A stretch of DNA of 64,000 nt from Dugong dugon. Lineage: Eukaryota > Chordata > Mammalia > Sirenia > Dugongidae. The stretch is from NCBI GenBank assembly GCA_030035585.1, contig CM057471.1, positions 95,481,819 through 95,545,818 on the forward strand, read 5' to 3'. The stretch's first letter is position 1, and each line of letters starts with the position of its first letter. Under the pieces are notes generated by a model. It was not told the DNA's origin. It saw nothing but the letters and a program-made list of their open reading frames with translations, and did not search any database. The position numbers were made by a program, and so were the translations under genes. This document shows positions 33,717 through 45,864 of this stretch, one piece after another.

Positions 33717-33902
33717 GGAGCCCTGGTGGTGCAGTGGTTAAAGCGATCAATGGCTAACTGAAAGGTCGGAGGTTGGAAACCACCAGCAACTCCTCAGGAG
33801 AAGGATGTGGCAGTCTGCTTCCATAGAGATTTACAGCCTTAGAAACCCTATGGGGTCGCTATGAGTAGGAATCTACTTGATGGCTGCGGGTTTGGTTTTT
33901 TT
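33717..33902 (+). mobile_element. AfroSINE
   Basis: Sense copy: ggagccctggtggtgcagtgg head, cagtctgcttccatagagatttacagcc core and tgcgggtttggttttttt tail. Confidence 0.92.
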
Positions 33903-34043
33903 AGGGGGTGGGAGTGGGTGGATATTGGCTGGGAAAAGGCATGAGGCTGCCTTCTGGGATGCTGGACATGTTTTTTATCTTTATCTGGGTGGTGGTTTTA
34001 AAATAAACGTTACAAACCTTTATTTAAATTCATATGCACATAT

Positions 34044-34246
34044 ACCAGTTGCCACTGAGTTGACTCTGACTCATAGTGACCCCATGTGTGTCAGAGTAGA
34101 ACTGTAATCCATAGGGTTTTCAACAACTAATCTTTTAGAAATAGATCTCCAGGCCTTACCTCTGAGGTGCCTCTGGGTGGACTGGAACTGCCAACTTTCT
34201 GGTTAGCAGCCAAGTACTTAACTGTTTGTACCATGTAAGGACTCCT
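34044..34246 (-). mobile_element. AfroSINE
   Basis: Antisense copy of the gaggtgcctctgggtggactgg subtype. A/T-rich flanks (catatgcacatata / catacatatatat) may be a decayed target duplication. Confidence 0.88.
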
Positions 34247-36377
34247 ACATACATATATATGCTTCCTTCCAAATGTAAAAATTCATTGTAATTTACTTAA
34301 TATTTGTACTTTGTGCACTGCACTATTTGTACATTATATACTTAATATTTGTGTCCTGTGTGTGTATTGTTCCTCACTAAAAGATTTTTTAAAAATGTCT
34401 GTAAGTGGAACTATAAAAACTCATGAAAAGGTTTACACACAAGAGGAAACAATCTTTGATGGTTATGAGGGAGAGAAGGGGTGGGGATGGAAAAACACTA
34501 AATAGACAATAGATAAGTGGTAACTTTGGTGGAGGGTAAGACAGTACACAATACTGGGGAAGCCAGCACAACTTAACCAAGGCAAGGCCATGGAAGCTCC
34601 AGAGACACACCCAAATTCTCTGAGGGACTGAATTACTGGGCTGAGGCTGTGGGGACCATGGTCTTGAGGACCTCTAACTCAATTAGCACAACATTGTTTA
34701 TAAAGAAAACGTTCTACATTCTACTTTGGTGAGAAGCATCTGGGGTCTTAAAAGCCAGTGAGCGGCCATCTAAGATAATCCACTGGTCTCACCCCATCTG
34801 GAACAAGGGAAAATGAAGAAAACCAAAGACACAAGGGGAATATTAGTTCAAATGACTGATAGACCACAAGTAGTACAGCCTCCACCAGACTGAGTCCAGC
34901 ACAACCAGATGGTGCCCAGCCACTACTACAGACTGCTCTGACATGGATCACAATAAAGGGTCCTGGGCAGAGCTGGAGAAAAATGTAGAACAAGAGGGCA
35001 GGGACAAGGTGGCAGAGTAGTCAGATGCTTCCGGTGGACCCTCTTACAACAAAGACCCGAAAAAAAAAGTGAATCTATTATACATGACAATCTAGGAGCC
35101 CTGAACCTCTAAGGCAAAGTTGAGGAATTGTACTGAGTGGCAGGGGGAGGGAGAGATGGTTCGGAAGCAGCGGAGGAGTTGCCAGACCTGACCAGGTGAG
35201 AGCCTGAGCCCTTCAGGCCTGATCAGCTGATGGGTGAGCAGTGAGACAGGCAAGCAGCCATGTTTGGGAGATGGTGTTTTCTGCACTGGGAGAGACCAAG
35301 CACCAGAGAGTCTACTCGGCCAGCCAGAACCACTGAGAAGCAGCCCTCATTGGTGAAAGATAAGTAGGTGTGTATAGCCTACACAGTGGATCATTCAAAA
35401 ACACCACCCTTAGGGAAAAACCTCTCTCCCATTTACCTCACCGCTCTCTGCTCTGCACTGGGTCCGGGACTGGCTTCAGAAATTGCTGAGTCCTCTGGGC
35501 CAGAAGTAGGATCCATCACACGCCCAGAGCCATTGTCCCACCTTGGAGAGTGAACAAATTAACAAACAGGGGAAAAAATAAACTCCCAGCTCCCCTAAGC
35601 CAGGAACCCAGGGTAGGCGCGGCTCCTTTGCCAAGGCACAGGCATAAAGGATCCATCGACTCTGAGTGCCTTTCCCCCTGCATAGACTTGTGTGGGCCCA
35701 TTTCAACAGTGTAGGCCCTCATTACCGCGGTACCACAAGGTATATACCTGAAGTCTTACTTGAACTGTTTCAGCTGTGAAGTGGCAGGTTCATGATATTT
35801 GACACTGTTCTGCCCATTAAGCAGGGTCTTCACCTACCCACATCAGGGGCCTGAGGATTGGTGGCTCCACCCATGCCACGTAGCCACCTTCGATAGGGGC
35901 CCAAGAATAAGAGGTGCACCCCAGTCCTTACAACCAACAGCACTGGGTGCTCATAGTCTGGCTGCAAAACCCACCCACCTACGTGCTCTAGGGAACAGGG
36001 ACATGCCTTCCTCTGGGTACGCAGGGGCAAGTTTCACCCCCTGCCTTGCTCAGAGTGTGTCCCACTGCTGCAACCTGATGCCTGTGCCTACGTCAATTAC
36101 CCATGCCTGTCTAGGACTGTAAGTGAGAGCCTACACCACACACTTGGTGGCTATCTACCTGGGCACCTGAGCTGAATCCATACAGGAGGAGTGTGCAGAC
36201 TCCTGAGCTCACATACCTAGTAACAGATCTAACCACCTGGTAAGAGGATATTAGAGCTTCAAAGCTGCCAATAATCAAACTAGCTCAGAGGAGCAGCCTA
36301 TTTGGGCATATCAAAGCAAAACAAGAAGCTATGACACAGTAAGCAAATATAAAATAAATAAATATAATAACTTATTG

Positions 36378-37370
36378 ATGGCACGGAGACAACTGTCAAT
36401 ATTAAATCACATAAAGATGCAATCCATGATGGATTCAACAAGCTCCCAAAATAAAGAATCTAGAAATTTTCTAGAGGAGGAAAATTTCTTGAAATTACCA
36501 GAGGCAGAATACAAAAGATTAATACACAGAACTCTTCAAGAAATTAGGAAGGAAATTAAACAAAATGCAGAACACGAAATAGCGAAAATTAAAAAGATTA
36601 GAGAAGAGCATAATGACAAATTTAACAAGCTGCAAGAATCCATAGAGAGACAGAAATCAGAAATCCAGAAGATTAACAATAAAATTTCAGAATAAGACAA
36701 CTCAATAGAAAGTCATAGGAGCAAAACTGAGGCAATGAAAGTCAGAATTAGTTACAATGAAGTTAAAGCACTCGACACCAACTTATTTGGGGGAAATATC
36801 AGTTAAAAGGATTTAAAAAAATGAAGAAACCCTAAGAATTATGTGGGACTCTATAAGAGGAATAACCTACGAGTGATTGGAGTACCAGAACAAGGGGGAT
36901 AACAGAAAAAACAGAGAGAATTGTTGAAGATTTGTTGGCAGAAAACTTCCCTGATACCGTGAAAGGTGACAAGATATCTATCCAAGATGCTCATCGAACC
37001 CCACATAAGGTAGATACCAACAGAAAGTCACCAAGACACATTATAATCAAACTTGCCAAAACCAAAGATAAAGAGAGAATTTTAAGAGCATCTAGGGACA
37101 AACAAAAAGTCATCTACAAAGGAGAGTCATAAGACTAAGCTCGGACTACTCAGCAGAAACCATGCAGGCAAGAAGGCAATGTGATGACATATACAAAGCC
37201 TTGAAGGAAAAAACTGCCAGCCAAGAATTATATATCCAGCAAAACGGTCTCTCAAATATGATGGTGAAATTAGGGCATTTCCAGATAAACAGAAGTTCAG
37301 GGAATTTGCAAAAACCAAACCAAAATTACAAGAAATACTAAAGGGAGTCCTCTGGTTAGAAAATCAATAA
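36378..37370 (+). pseudogene. L1-ORF1: L1 ORF1 (copy C), broken
   Basis: ATG at 36378 opens MARRQLSIL. The coiled-coil half is readable to a TAA at 36693-36695, and later pieces include SIQDAHRTPHKVDTNRKSPR (RRM region, 36932-37132) and the C-terminal AKTKPKLQEILKG-like end. Several frameshifts and stops are present, so no functional product is expected. Confidence 0.85.
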
Positions 37371-37555
37371 CATCAGATAACAACTCAAGACTAGAACACA
37401 GGACAGAGCAACCAGATATCTACCCAGAAAGGGAAGTTACAAAAATAAATCAAAGCTAAAACACTGAAAATAGGGAAACAGATGTCAATATGTAAAAGAT
37501 GACAACATTAAAACAAAAAAGAAGCACTTAAAAAATGTAGACATAGACTTTGCAT

Positions 37556-37822
37556 ATGGAGAAGAAGTCAAGGCCATATAAAGAAATAAAAGACTGGTAT
37601 AAACTTAGAAAAATAGGGGTAAATATTAAGGTAACCATAAAGGAAACTAACAATCCTACAAGTCAAAATAAAAAACTAGAAAAATGTAAAGGCTCAACAC
37701 ACACAAAATCAACAACAATGAAAAAGATGAAAAGAAAATACATAAAGAAAAACAACGCAGCACAGAAAATTAAGTGGAACAAAGAAACTGTGAACAATAC
37801 ACAAAAAAAGACATCAAAATGA
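37556..37822 (+). pseudogene. Inter-ORF lysine-rich frame (copy C), ends in ATGA overlap with ORF2
   Basis: 88 codons from ATG 37556 (MEKKSRPYKEIKDWYKLRK...) to TGA 37820-37822, which overlaps the ORF2 ATG at 37819. The C-terminal two thirds align without a frameshift to the 63-codon frame of copy A (NPTxxNK...K(K/P)...AQ...NKE...). It is still fully open although the ORFs on both sides are broken. Chance retention in A-rich DNA is possible. Confidence 0.45.
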
Positions 37823-40800
37823 CATACTAAACTCATATCTGTCAATAATTACACTGAACGTAAATAGACTAAATGCATCAATAAAGAGAAGACAGAGGCA
37901 GATTGGATTAAAAAACACAATCTGTCTATATGCACACCTTAGACTTAAAGACACAAACGAACTAAAACTCATAGGATGGAAAAAATATATCAAGCAAACA
38001 ACACTCAAAAAAGAGCAGGAGTGGCAATATTAATCTCTGACAAAATAGACTTTAAAGTAAAATCCACCACAAAGGATAAGGAAGGACACTATATAATGAT
38101 TAATGGGTCAATACACCAGGAGGACATAACTGTAATAAATACTTACACACCCAACGACAGGGCTCCAAAATACACAAAACAAACTCTTATAGCACTGAAA
38201 AGAGAGACAGACAGCTCCATAATAATAGTAGAAGACTTCATCACACCACTTTTGGTGAAGGACAAAACATCCAGAAAGAAGCTCAATGAAGACACAGAAG
38301 AGCTAAATGCTAAAATCAACCAACTTGATCTCATAGACATATACTGAACACTCCACCCAAGAGCAGCCAAGTATACTTTCTTCTCCAACGCACATGGAAC
38401 ATTCTCCAGAATAGACCACATTTTAGGCCATAAAGCAAGTCTTAACAAAATCCAAAGCATCAAAATATTACGAAGCATCTTTTCTGACCATAAACCCGTA
38501 AAAGTAGAAATCAATAAGAGAAAAAGTGAGGAAAAAAAAATCAAATACATGGAAACTGACCAACACCTTGCTCAAAAACTACCGGGTTATAGAAGAAATT
38601 AAGGGTCGAATAAAGAAATTCATAGAATCAAACGAGAATGAAAACACGTCCTATCAGAACCTTTGGGACATAGCAAAAGCAGTGCTCAGAGGTCAGTTTA
38701 TAGCAATAAATGCACACATCCAAAAAGAAGAAGGGGCCATAATCAAAACATTAACCCTACAACTGGAACAAGCAGTAAGACAGCAGCAAAAGAAGCCCAC
38801 AAGTGCCAGAAGAAAGGAAATAATAAGAATTAGAGCAGAATGAAATGAAATAGAGAATAGAAAAACAACTGAAAGAGTTGACAAGACCAAAAGCTGGTTC
38901 TTTGAAAAGATCAGCAAAATTGATAAACCATTGGCCAAACTGACAAAAGAAAAACTGAAGAGGAAGCAGATAACCCGTTTGAGAAATGAGATGGGTGATA
39001 TCACAACAGACCCAACTGAAATTAAAAGAATCATAACAGAATACTATGACAAATTTGAAAACCTAGAGGAAATGGACAAATTTCTAGAAACTCACTACTG
39101 ACCTAAACTAACACAGAGGTAGAACAACTAAATAAACCCATAACAAAAGAAGAGATTGAAAAGGTAATTAAAAAACTCCCAACCAAAAAAAAAAAAAAAA
39201 AAAGCCCTGACCCTGACAGTTTCACTGGAGAATTCTACCAAACTTTCAGAGAAGAGGTAACACCACTTCTACTAAAGGTATTTCAGAGCATAGAAAAGGA
39301 TGGAATACTCCCAAACTCATTTTATGAAGCCAGCATAACCCTGATACCAAAACCAGGTAAAGACACCACAAAAAAAGAAAATTACAGACCAATATCCCTC
39401 ATGAATATTGACGCAAAAATCCTCAACAAAATTCTAGCCCATATAATTCAGCAACATATCAAAAAAATAATTCACCATGACCAAGTGGGATTTATACCAA
39501 GTATGCAGGAATGGTTCTACATTGGAAAAACAATCAATGTAATCCATCACGTTAATAAAACAAGAGACAAGAACCACGTGATCTTATCAATTGACGAAGA
39601 AAAGGCATTTGACAGAGTCCAACACCCATTCATGATAAAAACACTTAATAAAATAGGAATAGAAGGGAAATTCCTGAACATAATTAAGGGCATTTATACA
39701 AAGCCAACAGCCAACATCATCCTAAATGGAGAGACTTTGACAGCACTTGCCTTGAGAACGGGAACCAGACAAGGATGCCCTTAATCACCACTCTTATTCA
39801 ACATTGTGCTGGAGGTCCTAGCCAGAGCAATTAGGCTAGAAAAAGAAATAAAGCACATCCAAATTGGTAGGGAAGAATTCAAAGTATCTCCATTTGCAGA
39901 TGATATTATCTTATACATAGAAAACCACAAAGAATTCACAAGAAAACTACTGGAACTAATCGAAGACTGCAGCAAAGTTTTAGTATACAAGATAAACATA
40001 TGACAATCAATTGGATTCCTCTACAGCAACAAAAAGAACCTCAAAGAGGAAATCACCAAGTCAATACCATTTACAATAGCCCCCAAGAAGATAAAATACT
40101 TAGGAATCAATCTAACCAGAGACAGAAAACACCTATACAATGAAAACTATAAGACATTACTGCAAGAAACAAAAAGAGACTTGCATAAGTGGAAAAATAT
40201 ACCTTGCTCATGGACAGGAAGACTCAACATTGTGAAAATGTCAGTTCTACCCAAAACGATCTACAGATACAAAGCAATTCCGATCCAAATTCCAGAGACA
40301 TTTTTTAATGAGATGGAGAAAAAAATCACCACCTTCATATGGAAAGGGAAGAGGCCCCAGATAAGCAAAGCATTACTCAAGAAGAACAAAGTGAGAGGCT
40401 TCACACTACCTGATTCTAGAACCTATTGTACTGCCATGTAGTCAAAACAGTCTGGTACTTGTACAGCAACAGATACATAGACCGATGGAACAGAATTGAG
40501 AATCCAGACATAAATTCATCCACCTATGAGCAGCTGATATTTGACAAAGGCCCAATGTCCGTTAATTGGGGAAAAGACAGTCTCTTTAACTGAGGGTGCT
40601 GGCATACCTCATACTATTCACAAAAACTAACTCAAAATGGAACAAAGGCCTAAATATAAAGTCGAAAATGATAAAGATCATGGAAGAAAAAATAGGGACA
40701 ATGCTAGGAGCCTTAATACGTGGCATAAACAGAATACAAACCATAAGTAACAGTGCACAAGCACAAGAAGAGGGACAGATAAATAGGATTTCCTAAAAAT

Positions 40801-41590
40801 CAAACACTTGTGCTCATTGAAAGACTTCACCAAAAGAGTCAAAAAAAAAAAAAAAAAAAAATAACCTACAGACTGGGAAAAAATTTTTGGCTACAACAAA
40901 TCCAATCAGCATTTAATCTCTAAAATCTACAAGATACTGCAAAACCTCAACAACAAAAAGACAAATAACCCTATTAAAAAATAGGCAAAGGATATGAACA
41001 GGCACTTTGCCAAAGAAGACATTCAGGCGGCTAACAGACACATGAATAAATGCTCACGATCATTAGCCGTTAGAGAAATGCAGATCAAAACTACAGTGAG
41101 ATGCCATCTCACCCCAGCAAGGCTAGCATTAATCCAGAAAGCACCAAATAATAAATGCCAAACAGGTTGTGGAGAGACTGGAACACTTATACACTGTTGG
41201 TGGGTATGTAAAATGGTACAACCACTTTGGAAATCTATTTGACGCTTCCTTAAAAAGCTAGAAATAGAAGTACTGTAGGATCCAGCTATCCTGCTCCTTG
41301 GAATATATCCTAGAGAAATAAAAACCATCACATGAATAGATATATGCACACCCATATTCATTGCAGCAATGCTCATGATAGCAAAAAGATGGAAACAACC
41401 TAGGTGCCCATCAACGGACGAAAGGATAAATAAATTATGGTATATCCATACAACGGAATACTATGCAATGATAAAGAACAATGATGAAACTGTGAAACAT
41501 CTTATAACATGGAGGAATCTGGAAGACAGTATGCTGAGTGAATTTAGTCAGTCACAGAAGGACAAATATTGTATAAGACCACTTTTATAA
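37819..41590 (+). pseudogene. L1-ORF2: L1 ORF2 (copy C), multiply broken
   Basis: Recognisable endonuclease ([15 protein letters not shown] of the catalytic GDF changed, here EDF), reverse transcriptase ([11 protein letters not shown] at about 39893) and cysteine-motif ([18 protein letters not shown] at about 41157) segments in several frames. A-runs have grown to 19 at 39185-39203 (in the KKSPGPD site) and about 21 at 40841-40861. Ends at the TAA 41588-41590. Confidence 0.9.
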
Positions 41591-42777
41591 GAACTCCAGA
41601 AAAGGTTCAAACACAGAAGACAACATTCTTTGATGGTTATGAGGGTGGGGAGGGAGGGTGAGGGTTATTCACTAACCAGATAGTAGACAAGTATTATCTT
41701 AGGTGAAGGGAAGGACAGAACACACTACATGGGAAGTCAGCACAACTGGACTAAACCAAAGCTCAGAAGTCCCCCGAATACAAGCAAACACTTTGAGGGA
41801 TAGAGCAGCAGGGGTAGGGATCTGGGGACCATGCTTTCAGTGGACTTCTAGGTCAATTGGCATAACAAAGCTTATTAAGAAAATGTTCTGCATCCTACTT
41901 AGGTGAGTGGCGTCTGGGGTTTCAAAAGCTTGCACGTGGCCATCTAAGATGCATATATTTGTCCCAACCACATGGAGTAAAGGAGAAAGGAGAACACCAA
42001 AGACACAACAGAGAGTCACTGATAGAGCAGGAGAAAGGTGGGGTGCAGAACTCAAATTCTAGTAAGAAGACCAGACTTAATGGTCTGACTGAGACTAGAG
42101 GGACCCCAGAAAGCATGGCCCCCGGGTTCTCTATCAGCTCAGAACTAAAACAATTTCCGAGGTCAACTCTTCAGGCAGGGATTGGACTGGACAGTGGGAC
42201 ATAAAGTGATACTCGTGAGGAGTGTGCCTCTTATCTCAAGTAGATATAAGAGACTAAATGGGCAGCTTCTGTCCACAGGTGAGATGAGAAGGCAGAGAGG
42301 GTTAGGATCTGGTTGAATGGACATAGGGTATCAGGGGTGGAAAGGAAGAGTGTGCTGTCACAGTAAGGGGAGACTAATTAGGGTCACATAACAATGTATG
42401 TATAAATTTTTGAATGGGAGACTAACTTGAAATGGAAACTTTATTTAAACTACACAATAAAAACAAAGTAGAACAAAATTCTAACTCACAAAAAAAATAA
42501 AAAAATTAAAAAATCAGACTTACTGGCTTGACAGAGACTGGCGAAACCCTGAGAGTATGGCCCCCAGACACCCTCTTTGCTCACTCATGAAGTCACTCAT
42601 GACCCTCACCCTTCAGCCAAAGATTAGACAGGTCCATAAAATAGAATAAGACTAAAGGGGCACACCAGCCCAGGGGCAAGGACTAGAAGGCAAGAGGGGA
42701 CATGAAAGCTAGTAATGGGGAACCCAAGGTCGAGAAGGGGACAGTGTTGACATATTGTGAGGTTGGTAACCAGTGTC

Positions 42778-43460
42778 TGATTTAGAAAATAATTTCGGAA
42801 TCATTACTCCCTGTCCTGGAGCATAGAAAACATGACCCAGCTGGAGATGGACTCACAAAGACACACCAACTGGGCCCTGAGGTATAAAGACAATAGCTAA
42901 GATAATCTTGGAAAATATCTTTTAGGGAACCTTTCACATAAACCATTCTACCAGAACACAAAAGACCTTCCGTTCTTTTTCTATTAGCGTTTAGTGAACG
43001 GAAAATTTGTTGAACCACTGAAGACCCTCCTGGCTGTCATTACTGAAACCTGTACCAATGATTGTTAAGAAAGACAATTCAAAATGTAGGATCACAATTT
43101 CTAGCCAATCTGTGAAAAGGTGAAGCTTTCAATGGTTTTGCCCATTTGTAATGTTAATATATACTGATGACTTTGTAATGGTCTTTGGACTTGGGCAGAC
43201 AAGGCTGTGACAGTATGCTTGTCCGTTTTCTCATTCTTGCCTATTCTATAATATTCTTTGGACTTGGACAGACATGGTTCTAGCAACAATGCTTGTCCGT
43301 TTTCCCATTTTTGCTTACTCTGTAATATTTCCTTGGACTCGGTCAAACATTAGCTCTGGCAGCATGGTTGTCCACTTCTCATTTTTGTCTTTTTGAATAT
43401 ATCCTGAATAAAACTTTCTTTTTGCTTTACTAAACTTTGTGATGTTTTTTCTCTACAACA
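42778..43460 (+). mobile_element. LTR, 683 bp, with three internal tandem repeats
   Basis: Starts TGATTTAG, ends CTACAACA, and interrupts L1 F, which resumes on both sides. Flanks TGTC (42774-42777) and CGTC (43461-43464) fit a 4-bp duplication with one change, as in gammaretrovirus-like (ERV1) LTRs. Three tandem units begin near 43183, 43256 and 43331 (c(t/c)ttggac(t)tgg...cttgtccgttttc...), with periods of 73 and 75 bp. An AATAAA occurs at about 43408 (gaataaaactttc). No retroviral genes are present; it is a solo LTR. Confidence 0.75.
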
Positions 43461-43540
43461 CGTCAATAGACATATTAATTGTTTAATAACAAGCTAGTTT
43501 GTTCTGTAAACCTTCATCTAAAGTACAATAACAATAATAA

Positions 43541-43859
43541 AAGTGTTTATCAGTTTAAAAAAGTGTCTAAGTGAAATCCCTTGACTTTTGATCATATTGC
43601 TAAACTGCCCTCCAGAAAGGCTGTGCCAACTTATAGCCCCACCTGTCCTGCACTAGGTTGCTAATTGCAACCTCCGATAATTGAATAAACAATCAGAGTC
43701 AATTTGTCCTTTCCGAGGAAGACCTGGTTTATTAGTATTTTTATGTTACTGAAGGTTATTGACTGAAGAATTTCAGATGACGTTCTGAACGTAAGTGAAA
43801 CTGGAGTACAGTAACTTGGTCCTAGAGTTTGGACTTTAACAACTGGGGAGAATTCGGAG
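43541..43859. other. No gene seen; possible old L1 or other LINE text at 43560-43670
   Basis: attgctaaactgccctccagaaaggctgtgccaacttatagccccacc resembles a segment common in old mammalian LINEs. The rest is unique. Confidence 0.4.
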
Positions 43860-43867
43860 AGGAGCAA

Positions 43868-44049
43868 AGGATTCCTGGTAGTGCAGTGGTTAAAGTGCTT
43901 GTCTGCTAACTGAAAAGTTGGTGGTTGGAACCCACCAGCTGCTTCTCGGGAGAAAGATATGGCATAGGGGCAGTTCTACTCTGTCCTACAGGGTCGCTAT
44001 GAGTCAGAATCAACTTGACAGCAACGGGTTTGGTTTTTGGTTTTGGGAT
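43868..44049 (+). mobile_element. AfroSINE with target-site duplication
   Basis: Sense copy flanked by aggagcaa at 43860-43867 and 44050-44057. The tail is gggtttggtttttggttttggg. Confidence 0.92.
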
Positions 44050-44110
44050 AGGAGCAAGTGTGAAGGGAAAAATGCCACAATTTTTTTTTTTTTTTGGTAC
44101 TACATACATA

Positions 44111-44174
<64 letters not shown>
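44111..44174. repeat. (TG)n(TA)n microsatellite
   Basis: tgtgtgtgtg followed by about 28 TA units. Likely length-polymorphic, and the short frames across it are not genes. A poly(T) run lies just upstream at 44082-44094. Confidence 0.95.
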
Positions 44175-44178
<4 letters not shown>

Positions 44179-44964
44179 GACATTTACTAGTTCAACAATT
44201 TTTGCATGTACAATTCAGTGACACCAGTTACATTAATCATGTGCAGCCATCACCAGTATCCACTGCCAAGTTTCCCAGACAATCTAAATTGGGGTACACA
44301 GGTCACTCTGTGTTTCAGATAAATCTCAACAGTGATGTTTGTACATACCAAAGTTTGAAACACTCCACAATACAGGATTTCAAAAACTACTTTTTCATAG
44401 ATTAATTGTAAAAACTCAACAAAGTACTCCTTTCACCGAGAACTGGGTGTTATGATAATCCCATCTCTAAAATGGGATTATTTCTGTGACTTCAATCAAT
44501 GCAGAGAAGTACGCATTCCAAAACACCAACAATAAAGACAAATTTCTATCATATGCCTAATAGCAGAAGCAGCACCACCATTCGATCTGGGGTTCAAGTC
44601 CATTTTATAGTGATTTCCCAGTCCTGGACAAGTTATTTAGCCTTTTTAGACTTCAGCTTCTCTCATTCACAATATGAGAATTGTCATAATCTCTGCCTCT
44701 ACATGATTCACTATTTTATAGGCCTTTCCCACTTAGAACCATTTGTTTTTTCAACTTCTATAAACATAGCCATCCATTATTTTATGTCCCCAGAGGAATC
44801 AGTTTCTATCCAAGACACTATAGAAAACCTGTGAAAGCCGAAACCTGTGTAAGGCAGAAACCTGTCAGAGAAGGAAAACTCAAATATTTTCCACTAAAAT
44901 GAGTGATAGAAAAGTGGTAACACTGGATCATGTCAAAAGGCGAAAACCTTGCAGGACTCAGAAG
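44175..44964. other. No gene seen; unclassified repeat piece and a MIR relic
   Basis: 44180-44290 (ttcaacaatttttgcatgtacaattcagtgacacc) relates to the unclassified repeat at 2701 and 54592. 44560-44720 (gaagcagcaccaccattcgatctggggttcaagtcc...ctggacaagttatttagcc) reads as a sense MIR. The rest is unassigned. Confidence 0.5.
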
Positions 44965-45790
44965 ACAATAAGACAGTAGACAACATTGGCAAAGCCAGCA
45001 CAACTGGTCCAAGGCAAGGTCATGGAAGCTCTGTAGACACATGAAAACCCCCTGAGGGACCAAATTACTGGGCAGAGGGCTGTGGGGACCATGGTCTCAG
45101 GGAACATCTAGCTCAATTGGAGTAATGCAGTTTATAATGACAATGTACTACTTTCTACCTTGGTAAGTAACTTCTGGGGTCTTAAAAACCTGTGAGCAGC
45201 CATCTAAGATACTCCCCGAAGGGAGCAAGGGAGAATGAAGAGAACAAGATACAAGGAAAAGATTAGTCCAAAGGTGTAATGTACCATAGCTAACACGGCC
45301 TCCACCAGATTGAGTCCAGTACAGCTAGATGGTGCCTGGCTACAACCACTGACTGCTCTGACAGGGATCACAATAGAGGGTCCTAGATAGAGCTGTAGAA
45401 AAATGTAGAATAAAATCCTAACTCACAAAAAATACCAAACTTATTGGCCTGACAGAAACTGGAGAAACCCTGAGAATATGGCCCCAGGATACCCTTTTAG
45501 CTCAGTAATGAAGTCACTCCCAAGGTTCACCCTTCAGCCAAAGGTTAGACAGCCCCATAAAACAAAATGAGACTATATGGGCAGGCACACCAGCTCAGAG
45601 GCAGGGGCTAGAAGGCATGAGGAGAAAGGAAAGCTGGTAATAGAGAACCCAAGGTCAAGAAGGTGAGAGTGTTGACATGTCGTGGGGCTGGTAACCAATG
45701 TCACGAAATATGCGTACTAATTGTTTAAAGAGAAGAAGTTTGTTCTGTAAACCTTCATCTAAAGTACAATTAAAAAAAAAAAAAAAAAAA
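44965..45790 (+). mobile_element. L1 3'UTR fragment (G), 5'-truncated, with A-tail
   Basis: ggcaaagccagcacaactgg ... gagaacccaaggtcaagaaggtgagagtgttgacatg ... ctgtaaaccttcatctaaagtacaatt followed by about 19 A. 3'UTR only. Confidence 0.88.
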
Positions 45791-45864
45791 GAACAAGGCA
45801 GTCCCGTCAAGTTCTGGCTCTAACAGGTTTCACTGTGTTTTGATACCTAAGCTTGTATGCTGCC

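Larger units (their letters stand above)
34994..42467 (+). mobile_element. Full-length degenerate L1 (C) with 9-bp target-site duplication
   Basis: 7.47 kb element from gagggcagggacaaggtggc to acaataaaaacaaa. The direct repeat gtagaacaa stands at 34985-34993 and 42468-42476. Order: 5'UTR 34994-36377, ORF1 36378-37370, inter-ORF region, ORF2 37819-41590, 3'UTR. Its 5'UTR is unrelated to that of young copy A but matches those of L1 D and E. Many stops and frameshifts make it much older than copies A and B. Confidence 0.92.
34400..43540 (+). mobile_element. Old L1 3' end (F), split by L1 C and an LTR
   Basis: Pieces 34400-34993, 42477-42777 and 43461-43540 join to one 3'UTR (gactgaattactgggctgagg ... 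gagagtatggcccccagacaccc ... ctgtaaaccttcatctaaagtacaata). The element is 5'-truncated at about the ORF2 stop. It received L1 C at a gtagaacaa target and an LTR at a TGTC target. Confidence 0.88.

Noticed and set aside
42778-43460. Possible provirus
   Set aside because: Only one LTR is present and no gag, pol or env text lies next to it, so it is a solo LTR.
44015-44221. Frame rich in IYIYIY repeats
   Set aside because: Translation of the (TA)n microsatellite.
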